Part shown: positions 1 to 9,107 of the stretch, piece after piece
Layout of the letters: the number at the start of each line of letters is the position of its first letter
Position numbering within the stretch: position 1 is the first letter of the stretch
Assembly (NCBI RefSeq): GCF_003111625.1
Contig: NZ_MZGS01000028.1
Span: forward strand, 180,213-244,212
From: Methanobrevibacter thaueri
Lineage (GTDB): Archaea > Methanobacteriota > Methanobacteria > Methanobacteriales > Methanobacteriaceae
Reading direction: 5' to 3'
DNA: 64,000 nucleotides
Program-made: the position numbers and the translations under genes
The notes under the pieces: generated by a model
What the model was told of the DNA's origin: nothing
What the model saw: the letters and a program-made list of their open reading frames with translations, nothing else
Database searches by the model: none

Positions 1-1
1 C

Positions 2-523
2 AAATTTGGTGGTAAACCTATTGCTCAAGCTATTGGTACAGAACAATTCACTTTACTCGAATTAGCTCCTAAGAATGGTGTTGATTTAGAAATCCAAGAC
101 ACTGTATATATTGGTAAAGGAAAAAGAGATAAGATATACAGGGTTTTAGGTAAATTGGATTATGAAAACTTGACTGCAACAAGCAGAATCGAATTGGATT
201 ACGCCATTCGCGATATCGTTGAAGCTAATGAAGATAGATTCGTTGAATTTTTCAATGTTGCAGATTCTGTAAGTACAAGAATGCATTCACTTGAATTGAT
301 ACCTGGTATCGGTAAGAAATACATGTGGGACATCATTAAGGCCCGTGAAGAGAAACCGTTTGAAAGCTTTGAGGACATTTCCGAAAGACTTCCTACATTG
401 GCCGATCCTGCAGGCATGATTGTCAACAGGGTTAAGCAAGAACTTGACACCACAAAACCAAGAAGAGGTAAAAATAGATATTACTTATTTACACAACCTC
501 CAAGAGCTGCAAGAAAAAGATAA
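2..523 (+). CDS. DUF655 family RNA-binding-like protein, 5' end outside window
   Basis: The reading frame is open from base 2 to the TAA at 521-523, so the gene begins upstream of the window. A TTG at 155 is an internal codon, not the start, because the upstream frame encodes sensible protein (LLELAPKNGVDLEIQDTVYI). A helix-hairpin-helix-like segment (LELIPGIGKKYMWDII) and a basic C-terminus suggest nucleic-acid binding. In methanogens DUF655 genes commonly sit next to rsmA, as here (8-bp gap), which points to a ribosome or RNA-related role. The precise function is unknown. Confidence 0.85.
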   Translation, partial: KFGGKPIAQAIGTEQFTLLELAPKNGVDLEIQDTVYIGKGKRDKIYRVLGKLDYENLTATSRIELDYAIRDIVEANEDRFVEFFNVADSVSTRMHSLELIPGIGKKYMWDIIKAREEKPFESFEDISERLPTLADPAGMIVNRVKQELDTTKPRRGKNRYYLFTQPPRAARKR

Positions 524-531
524 GTGATAAA

Positions 532-1404
532 TTGACTAGTGAAAATTCCCAATCCTTATCCAAGGTAACTAAAAGCATTTTAAATCAGAATGGGATAAAG
601 TTAAACAAAAACCTTGGTCAGAACTATTTGATTGACAAGAACAAGCGTGACCAGATTGTTGGCTTTGGAAACATCTCCAAGGAGGACGTCATTCTGGAAA
701 TTGGAAGCGGAATTGGGACACTGACAATTGAACTTGCCAAAAAAGCTGAAAGGGTAATAGCCATTGAACAGGACACCAAGATTTGTGAAATACTGGCTAG
801 ACGACTTAAAGAAGAAAAAATCGATAATGTAGAACTGATAAACGATGATGCGCTAAAAGTGGATTTTCCACCTTTTAACAAAATCATCTCCAACCTACCT
901 TATCAGATTTCATCACCTATTACTTTTAAATTTCTTGACTATGATTTTGACCTTGCCATATTGATGTATCAGAAGGAATTCGCAGACCGCATGAACGGGA
1001 AAGTCGGCACCAAGGATTATTCAAGGCTTTCCGCAATGCTTTATTTTAAATGTGACGTTGAAAAGCTGACCGATGTCAGCTGCGAAAGCTTTATTCCAAA
1101 GCCTCAAATCGATTCAACTGTCGTTAAATTGACCCCTAAGGAAAATAAGATTTCAGATGATGATTTCGAGACATATTCAAAATTTACAAAGGCGCTATTC
1201 CAGCACAGGAACAAGAAAATCAGAAATGCACTGATTGACTCCAGACACATAATAAGTGGAATAGACAAGAAAGTGCTGAAAAGGAACCTGAACGAGATTG
1301 AGGATGAAAGACTCATTGAATACCTTAAAAAAAGGGTTGTCGTGCTTGATCCGGAGGAAATATTATTTATATCAAGGGAATTGAAGCCCGCTTTTGAAGA
1401 GTAG
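532..1404 (+). CDS. rsmA: 16S rRNA dimethyladenosine transferase
   Basis: This is RsmA/KsgA (Dim1 family), which dimethylates two adjacent adenosines near the 3' end of 16S rRNA during small-subunit maturation using S-adenosylmethionine. Family features are visible: the N-terminal KLNKNLGQNYLID signature at about residues 24-36, the SAM-binding EIGSGIGT at 56-63 and the catalytic NLPY at 121-124. The 290-aa length is normal. The start is TTG at 532, eight bases after the DUF655 stop, consistent with one operon with the flanking genes. Confidence 0.95.
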   Translation: MTSENSQSLSKVTKSILNQNGIKLNKNLGQNYLIDKNKRDQIVGFGNISKEDVILEIGSGIGTLTIELAKKAERVIAIEQDTKICEILARRLKEEKIDNVELINDDALKVDFPPFNKIISNLPYQISSPITFKFLDYDFDLAILMYQKEFADRMNGKVGTKDYSRLSAMLYFKCDVEKLTDVSCESFIPKPQIDSTVVKLTPKENKISDDDFETYSKFTKALFQHRNKKIRNALIDSRHIISGIDKKVLKRNLNEIEDERLIEYLKKRVVVLDPEEILFISRELKPAFEE

Positions 1405-1410
1405 ATACTT

Positions 1411-1995
1411 ATGCCTGATTTTATAATTAATACCCATGAGAATGTGTATGTTCCGGCCGAGGACAGTTATCTGTTAGCTGAAAATCTGGAGATAAAGGAA
1501 GGTCAAAGCGTTTTGGAAATCGGTACCGGTTCAGGGATAGTTGCGATGTATGCATCAAGGCTAACCGACAAGATCACCGTGAGCGACATCAACTTTGATG
1601 CATGTGAGCTTGCGCGAAAAAACTTTGAGGCTAACAACATTGAAAACATTGAAATTCTTTTCGGCAACATGTTTGAGCCCGTCGAAAACAGAAAGTTTGA
1701 CGTGATTCTATTCAACACTCCATATCTGCCGACCGAAGATGATGAAGTTATTGATGACACCATAAATTATGCGTTTGATGGTGGATTAAATGGTAGGAAG
1801 GTTATTGACTTATTTTTAAATGAAGTGGGAAATCATTTAAATGATGGAGGAATTGTCCAGATGATTCAGTCCTCGCTTTCGGGCAATGAGGAAACATTGG
1901 AAAAACTGGACAGTCTGGGATTCATTGCCGAAATTAAGGCATCTGAACATTTCTTTTTTGAAGACATAACATTAATTAATGCTTACAAAATTTAA
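1411..1995 (+). CDS. HemK2/PrmC-like class I methyltransferase
   Basis: A 194-aa SAM-dependent methyltransferase of the HemK2/Mtq2 type, which methylates the GGQ glutamine of the translation release factor. The SAM motif EIGTGSG is at residues 36-42. The catalytic motif, usually NPPY, reads NTPY at 102-105. The N-terminal VYVPAEDSYLLAE segment is typical of the archaeal/eukaryotic branch. The gene starts six bases after rsmA stops, so it is probably cotranscribed. Family assignment is strong; the substrate is inferred from the family. Confidence 0.85.
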   Translation: MPDFIINTHENVYVPAEDSYLLAENLEIKEGQSVLEIGTGSGIVAMYASRLTDKITVSDINFDACELARKNFEANNIENIEILFGNMFEPVENRKFDVILFNTPYLPTEDDEVIDDTINYAFDGGLNGRKVIDLFLNEVGNHLNDGGIVQMIQSSLSGNEETLEKLDSLGFIAEIKASEHFFFEDITLINAYKI

Positions 1996-2007
1996 AAAGG
2001 TGATATA

Positions 2008-2169
2008 ATGGAACAATGGAAAATATCAGTACTTACAGGTGTGGCTTTAATAATACTTGCATTGCTGTTTTCAGCCGTGAGAGGCACCATCAGCATCTGG
2101 ATGGCCTTGGTGATCATACTTGGTGTAGCTGATATTGCAATCGGATTATACCGAAAAAGTAAAGAATAG
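2008..2169 (+). CDS. 53-aa two-helix membrane protein
   Basis: A short gene running from ATG 2008 to TAG 2169, encoding about 53 residues with two hydrophobic stretches (VLTGVALIILALLFSAV and MALVIILGVADIAIGLY) and a charged C-terminus (RKSKE). An AAGGTGAT ribosome binding site lies just upstream, and the gene starts 12 bases after the HemK-like gene, so it looks like the last gene of the same operon. Function is unknown. The clean ribosome binding site and typical membrane composition argue that it is real. Confidence 0.7.
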   Translation: MEQWKISVLTGVALIILALLFSAVRGTISIWMALVIILGVADIAIGLYRKSKE

Positions 2170-2174
2170 AGAAT

Positions 2175-3035
2175 TTAGAATTCTCCATCAAAAACAAGTT
2201 CTGCTGGGCCTTCCATGAAAGCGCCCAAAGCATTCTCTTTTTCATAAACTTGGAATTTCAAGTCTCCTCCAGGCAAGTGAAGTAGGATATTCTCATCAAA
2301 CAAACCTAGTTTGTAGCCTGAAATAGCGGTTGAGGTTGCACCGGTTCCGCAGGCCAGAGTGATTCCAGCACCACGTTCCCAGGTAATCATGCGACCCTCG
2401 TTTTTAGATATGACTTCAACGAAGTGAACGTTGATCTTTTCAGGAAACACCTCATGTGCCTCGATGGCAGGTCCGTACTTGTTGATGTCAACGTCATCCA
2501 CATTGTCAACGAATATTATTGCGTGAGGGTTTCCGACGCTGATTGCTGTGACATTGAATGTGGTGTCAATGACTTCCAATTCACCATCCAGGAATTCCTC
2601 CTTATCGCAGGTCATCGGTATTTCAGGTGTCTTGAATGTTGAAAGTCCCATATCCACCTTGAACAGTACAGGTTCATCATCTTCCAGGGTGATTTCAATT
2701 GTCTTGATTCCTGCCCTTGTCTCAACAGTCATCTTTTCCTGTTTTAAAATACCCTTTCTGTATACGAAGTCACCGAAACATCTGATACCGTTTCCGCACA
2801 TTTCGGCTTCGCTGCCGTCAGGATTGAACATTCTGTATCCGATGTCAGCCACCTTGGAAGGTTCTACGAACAGCACTCCGTCACCGCCGACACCGAAGTT
2901 TCTGTGGCACAATATCCTGCATGCCTCAGGCTTGTCCTCTTCAGGTATGACTTCCCCATCGAACTCATTGATGATTGGGAAATCATTGCCTATTCCGTGC
3001 ATTTTTGAAAATTTTAATCCTTTTAAATCTACCAT
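2175..3035 (-). CDS. dapF: diaminopimelate epimerase
   Basis: DapF interconverts LL- and meso-diaminopimelate in lysine biosynthesis. The two catalytic cysteines are present: Cys80 in EMCGNGIRC and Cys229 in ITLACGTGATST. The frame can extend to a TTG at 3044, but the ATG at 3035 with a GTTGATT-like ribosome binding site and the conserved start GLKFSKMHGIGNDF favours 3035 (286 aa). The gene follows lysA by about 10 bases on the same strand, making a lysA-dapF unit. Its stop lies five bases from the end of the convergent small membrane gene. Confidence 0.95.
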   Translation of the reverse strand: MVDLKGLKFSKMHGIGNDFPIINEFDGEVIPEEDKPEACRILCHRNFGVGGDGVLFVEPSKVADIGYRMFNPDGSEAEMCGNGIRCFGDFVYRKGILKQEKMTVETRAGIKTIEITLEDDEPVLFKVDMGLSTFKTPEIPMTCDKEEFLDGELEVIDTTFNVTAISVGNPHAIIFVDNVDDVDINKYGPAIEAHEVFPEKINVHFVEVISKNEGRMITWERGAGITLACGTGATSTAISGYKLGLFDENILLHLPGGDLKFQVYEKENALGAFMEGPAELVFDGEF

Positions 3036-3045
3036 AATAATCAAC

Positions 3046-4329
3046 TTATTTTAAGTGTGGTGGAATGCTTTGCTGTGCGTATAAGTCTTCGAATGTTTGT
3101 CTTTCACGTACTACATTGCATTCGCCGTCAGTTACCAATACTTCTGCAGCCAATGGTCTTGAGTTGTAGTTTGAAGACATTGTAAATCCGTATGCACCTG
3201 CATTTAGGATACCCAATACGTCTCCTTCTTCCACATCAGGCATTGGCCTGTCACGTGCGAAAAGGTCTCCTGATTCACATACGTTACCTGCAATATCCAC
3301 TTCCTGGGTCATTGGAGCATCCATTTTGCTTGCATCGACAATGTGGTGGTATGAGTCATACATTGCAGGCCTTAAGAGAGTGTGGAAACCAGCATCTACA
3401 CCGATGAATTTTCTGTAGCTTTGTTTTATGCTGTTGACTGTTACCAATAGCACACATGCATCGGCAACTATGAATCTTCCAGGTTCCAAATACATTGTAG
3501 GGTTGCCCATGTCATATTGTTCGAGTTTTTCTTTAAAGAGTCCCACATTGACTTCAGCGAATTTATCCAAGTCCACAACGTTTTCTTCAGGAGTATATGG
3601 AACGCCAACTCCTCCACCGAAGTCGACGAATTCGAAGTCTATTCCTGCTTCCTGGTGGACTTTTCCCGCAATGTCCATGGTTGATTCGATAGCCAGTTTA
3701 AATGGTTCAGGGTCCAGGATACCTGATCCGATGTGGGAGTGCATACCGATTGGATTGAATCCTAACTCTTTAGCCATTTCATAAACTTCAACAGCCTCAT
3801 TGTCCATGATACCGAATTTACTCATCACTCCACCGGTGATACAGTGGTCGTGGTGTCCGGCACCGACCATTGGGTTTACCCTGAATGATATTTTCAATCC
3901 TTCAGGATCGACTACTTTTGAAAGCCTTTTGAGTGCGGACACTGAATCGATGTTTAGGACCGCACCTTGATCGTGAACGAATTTCAACTCGTCATTGGTA
4001 ATGTTGTTACCTGTAAATAGGATTCTGTCACCTGAAAATCCGATCATTTTTGAAGTGTAGACCTCTCCAGGTGAAACGGCATCAATACAACAACCTTCAC
4101 TTTCCAATATTTTCATCACTGCAAGGTTGGTATTGGCTTTACATGCATAAAACACTTTAAAGTCAGGGTAATATTTTGAGAAAGCTGAGTAAAATCTGTT
4201 ATAGTTATCTCTAATTCTTGCCTCGTCAATCACATAGGTTGGAGTTCCGAACTCTTCTGCAATGTCTACAGCATCGGCTCCACCAATGTCCAAGTGGTTT
4301 TTGTCATTTACTTTAATATTTAAATCCAT
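3046..4329 (-). CDS. lysA: diaminopimelate decarboxylase
   Basis: LysA is a PLP-dependent fold-type III decarboxylase that converts meso-diaminopimelate to lysine, the last step of the pathway. The PLP lysine is Lys64 in [12 protein letters not shown]. The glycine-rich FGGGVG phosphate-binding loop and the partner active-site cysteine in [12 protein letters not shown] are visible. The 427-aa length is normal. It is the first gene of a lysA-dapF pair; the roughly 130 bases upstream (4330-4458) contain the divergent start of a NUDIX gene. Confidence 0.96.
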   Translation of the reverse strand: MDLNIKVNDKNHLDIGGADAVDIAEEFGTPTYVIDEARIRDNYNRFYSAFSKYYPDFKVFYACKANTNLAVMKILESEGCCIDAVSPGEVYTSKMIGFSGDRILFTGNNITNDELKFVHDQGAVLNIDSVSALKRLSKVVDPEGLKISFRVNPMVGAGHHDHCITGGVMSKFGIMDNEAVEVYEMAKELGFNPIGMHSHIGSGILDPEPFKLAIESTMDIAGKVHQEAGIDFEFVDFGGGVGVPYTPEENVVDLDKFAEVNVGLFKEKLEQYDMGNPTMYLEPGRFIVADACVLLVTVNSIKQSYRKFIGVDAGFHTLLRPAMYDSYHHIVDASKMDAPMTQEVDIAGNVCESGDLFARDRPMPDVEEGDVLGILNAGAYGFTMSSNYNSRPLAAEVLVTDGECNVVRERQTFEDLYAQQSIPPHLK

Positions 4330-4458
4330 AATTTAAACTCCTAAAAAAGTTTCATTATGCTTATAGTTATTGATTTGTTTTTATTTAAAACTAATTAAGG
4401 AAATGATTTTGCCGGTAAATGAAAAAATGTTTAAAAAATAGAGATTAAAGCTATAATT

Positions 4459-4863
4459 ATGAAAAGAGGTTATGGACTTACAGTGCGCGGAGTTATAAAA
4501 AACAGTGATAGGGAAATCCTATTCCTGAAAAGGCATCCGAAAAGTAGAACAGACCCTGAAATGTGGGAACTGCCTGGTGGCAAGGTTGAAAAGGGAGAGC
4601 ATTTTGCAGATGCACTTGTTCGTGAGATTAAAGAGGAAACAGGATTGGACGTTACTGTAGGGGACTTCTGTGAAGCCATTCAAAACGATTACTCTCATAA
4701 GCGAACTGTGCAGCTCATGATGTATCTAGATGATGTTGAAGGCGCTGTAGAAATCAGCGAAGAGCACACCGAGTACATGTGGGCTTCAATTGAAAAAATA
4801 AAAGGGATGGAGATTTCAACTTCCTTGAAAAAACTCTTGAAAAAAAGAAATTATGAGCTTTAG
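4459..4863 (+). CDS. NUDIX hydrolase, MutT-like
   Basis: A 134-aa NUDIX protein with a complete box at residues 41-63: Gly41, Glu47, then REIKEETGL. Such enzymes hydrolyse nucleoside diphosphates linked to another moiety, for example oxidised dNTPs or nucleotide sugars. The short single-domain layout and the WELPGGK entry resemble MutT or CTP-pyrophosphohydrolase types, but the substrate cannot be read from sequence. Its stop codon overlaps the convergent argD stop (4860-4863). Confidence 0.85.
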   Translation: MKRGYGLTVRGVIKNSDREILFLKRHPKSRTDPEMWELPGGKVEKGEHFADALVREIKEETGLDVTVGDFCEAIQNDYSHKRTVQLMMYLDDVEGAVEISEEHTEYMWASIEKIKGMEISTSLKKLLKKRNYEL

Positions 4864-6020
4864 AGTATTTCATCTAAAGCTTTTACAAACTTGTCAATAT
4901 CTGCTTTTGTGATTGTCAATGGTGGGACGAACCTTAAAACCTTGTCCGCAGTGCAGTTGATTAGGAATCCTGCTTCGCGGAGTTTGTCAACGTATTCTGC
5001 TCCAGGTTTGGTTAGCTCAATACCGACCATCAAACCTTTACCACGCACATCAGCGATAATGTCCTTATCTAGTTTTTTAAGCTCTTCAATGAAGTAATCG
5101 CCGACTTCATTAACATTGTCAAGGAGGTTTTCCTCTTCAAAAGCATCCAAGACCGCATTTGCGGCTGCTGCAACCAATGGTCCTCCACCGAAGGTTGTTC
5201 CATGGTCACCTGGCACGAATGCACCGGCCACCTTTTCGGTTGCAAGGATTGCACCCATTGGGACTCCTCCACCGATTCCCTTAGCCATTGTCATTATGTC
5301 AGGCTTTACATCGAAGAGTTCATGAGCGAAGAGTGTTCCGCATCTTCCGAAACCTGTCTGTACCTCATCGACAATGAAAACAATGTCTTTTTCATGACAG
5401 ATTTCTTCAATTTGCTTCAAGTAGTCGATATCAGGAACGTTCACTCCACCTTCACCTTGGATAGGCTCTACGATGATAGCTGCTGTATTTTCAGTGATTG
5501 CCTCTTTGATTGCGTCAATATCATTGTATGGCACATTGATGAAACCTTTTGGCAAAATGCACTTGAATGGCTCATGATAATGTTCATGCCCTGTTGCAGC
5601 AAGGGTCATTATGGTCCTTCCGTGGAATGACTCGACGGTTGAGATTACCTCGCTTTTTCCAGTGTATTTTACAGCCAGCTTAATAGCTCCCTCATTTGCC
5701 TCAGCACCACTGTTTGCGTAAAAGATTCTATCGAAACTGGTTTTGTCGACCAATCTTTTGGCATAGATTAAGGCAGGCTCGTTGTAGTAGATGCTTGAAA
5801 TGTGTATCAGCTTTTCAGCCTGATCCTGGATTGCCTTAACAAGTGCTGGGTGATTGTGGCCTAAGCAGTTGACCGCAATTCCTGCAAACATGTCAATGTA
5901 TTCTTTTCCATCTATATCCCATACTTTAACACCTTCCCCGTGATCAAGTACGATTGGTTGTCTGGTGAAAGTGTTTATGAAATAATCATCTTCAATCTTA
6001 ATTAATTCCTGAGTGTTCAT
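4860..6020 (-). CDS. argD: acetylornithine aminotransferase
   Basis: A class III PLP aminotransferase of arginine synthesis that transfers the amino group from glutamate to N-acetylglutamate semialdehyde. The PLP lysine is Lys247 in TMAKGIGGGVPMGA, preceded by the IVDEVQTGFGRCG aspartate motif. The frame extends upstream to 6050, but ATG 6020 behind GGAGATTATT is the better start (386 aa). A related role in lysine biosynthesis cannot be excluded, as ArgD can act on both substrates. Confidence 0.9.
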   Translation of the reverse strand: MNTQELIKIEDDYFINTFTRQPIVLDHGEGVKVWDIDGKEYIDMFAGIAVNCLGHNHPALVKAIQDQAEKLIHISSIYYNEPALIYAKRLVDKTSFDRIFYANSGAEANEGAIKLAVKYTGKSEVISTVESFHGRTIMTLAATGHEHYHEPFKCILPKGFINVPYNDIDAIKEAITENTAAIIVEPIQGEGGVNVPDIDYLKQIEEICHEKDIVFIVDEVQTGFGRCGTLFAHELFDVKPDIMTMAKGIGGGVPMGAILATEKVAGAFVPGDHGTTFGGGPLVAAAANAVLDAFEEENLLDNVNEVGDYFIEELKKLDKDIIADVRGKGLMVGIELTKPGAEYVDKLREAGFLINCTADKVLRFVPPLTITKADIDKFVKALDEIL

Positions 6021-6091
6021 AATAATCTCCATAAAGTATTTAATCAACAATATTTATAGTAATAGTATTATTTAAAAATATAGGTGATAAA

Positions 6092-6523
6092 ATGAAAGTA
6101 GCAACTATTGAAACTGATAAAGGGAACATTGTTCTCGAATTATACCCAAATGAAGCACCTGGAACCGTAGCAAACTTTGAAAAATTAATCAAGGAAGGAT
6201 TCTACGATGGACTAACATTCCACAGGGTAATTCCAAACTTCGTGATTCAAGGCGGATGCCCTATCGGAAACGGTACCGGAGGCCCAGGTTACACAATCAA
6301 ATGTGAAACCGAAGGAAACCCACACAGACACGGAACTGGCGCATTATCCATGGCACACGCAGGTAAAGACACCGGTGGAAGCCAATTCTTCATCACCCAC
6401 TGCCCACAACCACACTTAGACGGCGTTCACACAGTATTCGGTCAAGTAATTGAAGGCCAAGACGTTGTAAATGCCATCCAACAGGGCGACGTAATGAACA
6501 AAGTGACCATTGAAGAAAGATAA
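6092..6523 (+). CDS. cyclophilin-type peptidyl-prolyl isomerase
   Basis: A 143-aa cytoplasmic cyclophilin that catalyses cis-trans isomerisation of proline peptide bonds in protein folding. The core motifs [13 protein letters not shown] (about residues 48-60) and GGSQFFITH are intact and there is no signal peptide. A GGTGATAAA ribosome binding site precedes the ATG. Codon use rich in C-ending asparagine and histidine codons suggests high expression. A rho-independent-like hairpin overlaps the stop. Confidence 0.95.
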   Translation: MKVATIETDKGNIVLELYPNEAPGTVANFEKLIKEGFYDGLTFHRVIPNFVIQGGCPIGNGTGGPGYTIKCETEGNPHRHGTGALSMAHAGKDTGGSQFFITHCPQPHLDGVHTVFGQVIEGQDVVNAIQQGDVMNKVTIEER

Positions 6524-6550
6524 TTTTTATCTTTCAACTTCTTTTTTATT
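6515..6550 (+). terminator. terminator-like hairpin after cyclophilin gene
   Basis: A perfect 8-bp stem (GAAAGATA at 6515-6522 with TATCTTTC at 6528-6535, 5-base loop) overlaps the cyclophilin stop codon and is followed by a T-rich run at 6540-6550. Confidence 0.55.
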
Positions 6551-6890
6551 TTTACTGATTTTAATTTACTTAAACAGCTTTTAAGGAAAAAGTTGTATGA
6601 TTTTGAAAAATTGTTCCCATTTAAAACTGCGTATTTTAAATATCAAGAACTCCATACTCTTTAATTAACCAAATGGCCCAAATCCGAACATTGAATATGC
6701 ACCACATTATTTGCGAAAATCGGATTTTAAAAAAATTTACAGAACCATTGAAATATTTATTCGAACATATAATCTTTTATTTTAGATTTAACAGAAATTT
6801 TACAATCTTAAAGCAAAATTGACTCATATAAATATGTAAAAATTTAAATACCGATTAAAACAAAGAGTAATTTGAATTTAAATAAAATTT
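6551..6890. other. intergenic region without a recognisable gene
   Basis: About 340 AT-rich bases with no open frame of useful length on either strand and no tRNA-like fold. A TATA-like stretch (CATATAAATATG, near 6824-6836) could be the promoter of the HEPN module that follows. Confidence 0.4.
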
Positions 6891-6904
6891 AGGAGGCCAA
6901 TATT

Positions 6905-7318
6905 ATGCAAAGGAATTACTCTCAAAGATTGGAAATGCAAATTCCACAAGAGAATGCATATACCGGACAGGAAATCATGTCAAAAAAGAATTTTACCATT
7001 GAAAAATTCCTAAAAAAGCATTTTAAATTTCCGTCTCGCAATTCTGATGAAATCAGTCAATTCATAATCATCGATAAGGAAATGGAAAAATTAATCCGTG
7101 ATTTGCCTGAAGTTCTATCAAAAGAACTGCCATATTGCAAACTCACTCTTGATTTCATGAAAGAAACAGACCCGAATGAAAAAATTCTTGAAATAGTAAT
7201 TTACTCTGATTTAGAATCTAAACGATTGCTTCAAAAAGAAGACCTGCTTTGTGATATGCTAATCGACAGATACCCTAAAACAACAATTGAGTACATAATT
7301 TTGGTGGAGACCTTATGA
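6905..7318 (+). CDS. hypothetical partner of HEPN protein
   Basis: A 137-aa protein of unrecognised family, predicted cytoplasmic, behind a perfect AGGAGG ribosome binding site at 6891-6896. The N-terminal third is basic; the rest is a mixed alpha/beta pattern ending in TIEYIILVETL. Its last codons overlap the start of the HEPN gene (ATGA at 7315-7318), so the two are translationally coupled. That arrangement is typical of toxin-antitoxin pairs, where HEPN proteins are often coupled to a minimal nucleotidyltransferase. No catalytic GSxxxGxxxxxSDxD motif is seen here, so it may be a different antidote type. Confidence 0.6.
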   Translation: MQRNYSQRLEMQIPQENAYTGQEIMSKKNFTIEKFLKKHFKFPSRNSDEISQFIIIDKEMEKLIRDLPEVLSKELPYCKLTLDFMKETDPNEKILEIVIYSDLESKRLLQKEDLLCDMLIDRYPKTTIEYIILVETL

Positions 7319-7728
7319 AAAGCGATAATTTTGACTGGCACGAATATTATGAGCTTGCAAATAGCTTTTTGAATGAAGAAGATATTGCAAAATTAAGAAC
7401 AGGAATGGGGAGATATTATTATTCCTCATTTTTAGAGTCTAGAGATTTTATTTTGGAAAACAACATATTTTTAAATCCATTCAATGAAAAAATCATGAAA
7501 TCAACCTCCGGTAGAGTTCACCAGGAAACCAGATTCACATTTAAAAACCATCCAGATTTAAATAGGAATAATTCAGGTGCCAAAATAGCTCAAAGCCTTA
7601 ATGTCTTAAGAAAATATCGAAATATGGTAGATTATGATTCTAAAAATCCTGAAAATATAAAACATGCATATGCCAGATGCCAAATGAAATCTGAAAAGAT
7701 ATTTAATTTGCTTGATGAACTGAACTAA
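7315..7728 (+). CDS. HEPN-domain protein
   Basis: A 137-aa all-helical protein whose C-terminal RKYRNMVDYD matches the conserved Rx4-6 signature of HEPN proteins in its RNxxDYD form. HEPN domains are often ribonuclease toxins. The usual catalytic histidine is not obvious, because the motif ends in aspartate as in many HEPN proteins paired with nucleotidyltransferases. It overlaps the upstream gene by four bases and its stop abuts the convergent MFS gene. The toxin role is inferred from family and arrangement. Confidence 0.6.
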   Translation: MKSDNFDWHEYYELANSFLNEEDIAKLRTGMGRYYYSSFLESRDFILENNIFLNPFNEKIMKSTSGRVHQETRFTFKNHPDLNRNNSGAKIAQSLNVLRKYRNMVDYDSKNPENIKHAYARCQMKSEKIFNLLDELN

Positions 7729-9086
7729 GCATTTGACTTGATTCCAACAAACGAAGCGAACACTGACGCCAAGCACAAACCAACACATATTATACAGGTT
7801 ATCTGACAGCTGCTTATCAGCAATGGATAAACATCCGGAACAATAGCCACATTACCCATCACAAACGCAAATATTAACGTTAATATTCCCATACTCATTG
7901 CCTGACCAACCGTACGGACAGTTGAAACGGATGCTGAAGCAATGGAAGTGTCCTTTGGAGGAACCGAACCCATGATGACGCTTGTGTTCGGCGGTGAAAA
8001 CAATCCGAATCCCACACCATAGATTATCATTGAAACTATCACAAACTCAAGCGATGTCTCAAAACTTAGAGTTGAGAAGAGAACCAGCGAGATTGTTCCG
8101 AGGCCCATTCCGATGGCCGCAAGTATCTGTGGAACATGCCTATCTGCCAATCTTCCCGCAATCGGAGCCAGAATCACCTGACAGACCGGCGCCACAAGCA
8201 AGATTATTCCTGCGGTCTGTGAATCGAATCCCTTAATGTACTGCAGGTGATAATTCAGTATTGTTGTGACCGCAAAGGTGGCCAGATATGCGCATAATGA
8301 TGCCAGGTTTGCTGAGAGGAACACACGGTTTTTAAGAAACTTGATGTCAAAGACAGGGTGTTCCTGCCTCAATTCTATCATTGCAAAGACTATCAGAATC
8401 ATTATTCCAACAACTGTCAGTATGACACCTAAAGTCTCGTTGAGTATTGTAAATCCGTAAATAAAAAGAGCAATACCTATTGCGTAGGCAACAGACCCCT
8501 TTATGTCAATTGGAATTCCTTCAAATGTGATCCATTCATCGTCGATTCTTAAAAGCAAGGCTATAATTATAATCAAAAGCGGAACTGCAAATAGAATTAC
8601 GGACCTCCAGCCAAGCTGGTAGTTCAGGACCCCTCCAAGAAACGGAGACAGGGACAGTCCGACATAGACTCCAGTAATGTTCAATCCCAATGCCTTTCCT
8701 CTCTCTTGAGGGTCGAACGCTGATACCACCATTGCCATTGATGTCACATTAATAAACGCCAAAATAAGGCCCAATACCAGACGGCAAAGCAGAAATTGCT
8801 CTGAGGATGTGACAAACACATTGACTATGGATATTATGATAAACAGGGCACTGCTCATGATTGTTACTTTTTTAAGGCCGTATTTTCCTGAAATCTGACC
8901 TGCCGGAATCGACAGCATTGCCATGACTAAAAAGAAGATGATGGTAATCCAGTTTTGAACAATATTGCTCATGTGAAACTCGGCGGCAACGGTCGGAATG
9001 ATAATGTTGACTGCATTGGATGCGAAAACCGCAATGAAATTCAATATTGTACAGATTAAAAGGACTATGTTTTTCTTTTCCATCAA
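7725..9086 (-). CDS. MFS transporter, drug:H+ antiporter type
   Basis: A 453-aa integral membrane protein with at least 12 hydrophobic segments. MFS loop motifs are visible: AGQISGKYGLKKV between helices 2 and 3, and AGRLADRHVPQ in the second half. The layout resembles DHA2-type multidrug exporters. The start MMEKKNIVLL leads directly into helix 1. It lies 21 bases downstream of the DNA glycosylase gene on the same strand. The substrate is unknown. Confidence 0.85.
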   Translation of the reverse strand: MMEKKNIVLLICTILNFIAVFASNAVNIIIPTVAAEFHMSNIVQNWITIIFFLVMAMLSIPAGQISGKYGLKKVTIMSSALFIIISIVNVFVTSSEQFLLCRLVLGLILAFINVTSMAMVVSAFDPQERGKALGLNITGVYVGLSLSPFLGGVLNYQLGWRSVILFAVPLLIIIIALLLRIDDEWITFEGIPIDIKGSVAYAIGIALFIYGFTILNETLGVILTVVGIMILIVFAMIELRQEHPVFDIKFLKNRVFLSANLASLCAYLATFAVTTILNYHLQYIKGFDSQTAGIILLVAPVCQVILAPIAGRLADRHVPQILAAIGMGLGTISLVLFSTLSFETSLEFVIVSMIIYGVGFGLFSPPNTSVIMGSVPPKDTSIASASVSTVRTVGQAMSMGILTLIFAFVMGNVAIVPDVYPLLISSCQITCIICVGLCLASVFASFVGIKSNA

Positions 9087-9107
9087 GTATAATATTTAAA
9101 AATTATG

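Noticed and set aside
2548..3054. 168-codon + strand frame opposite dapF
   Set aside because: It lies entirely over dapF on the other strand and has no ribosome binding site or domain, so it is an antisense shadow.
5202..5630. 142-codon + strand frame opposite argD
   Set aside because: It overlaps argD completely, and argD has clear catalytic residues and start signals.
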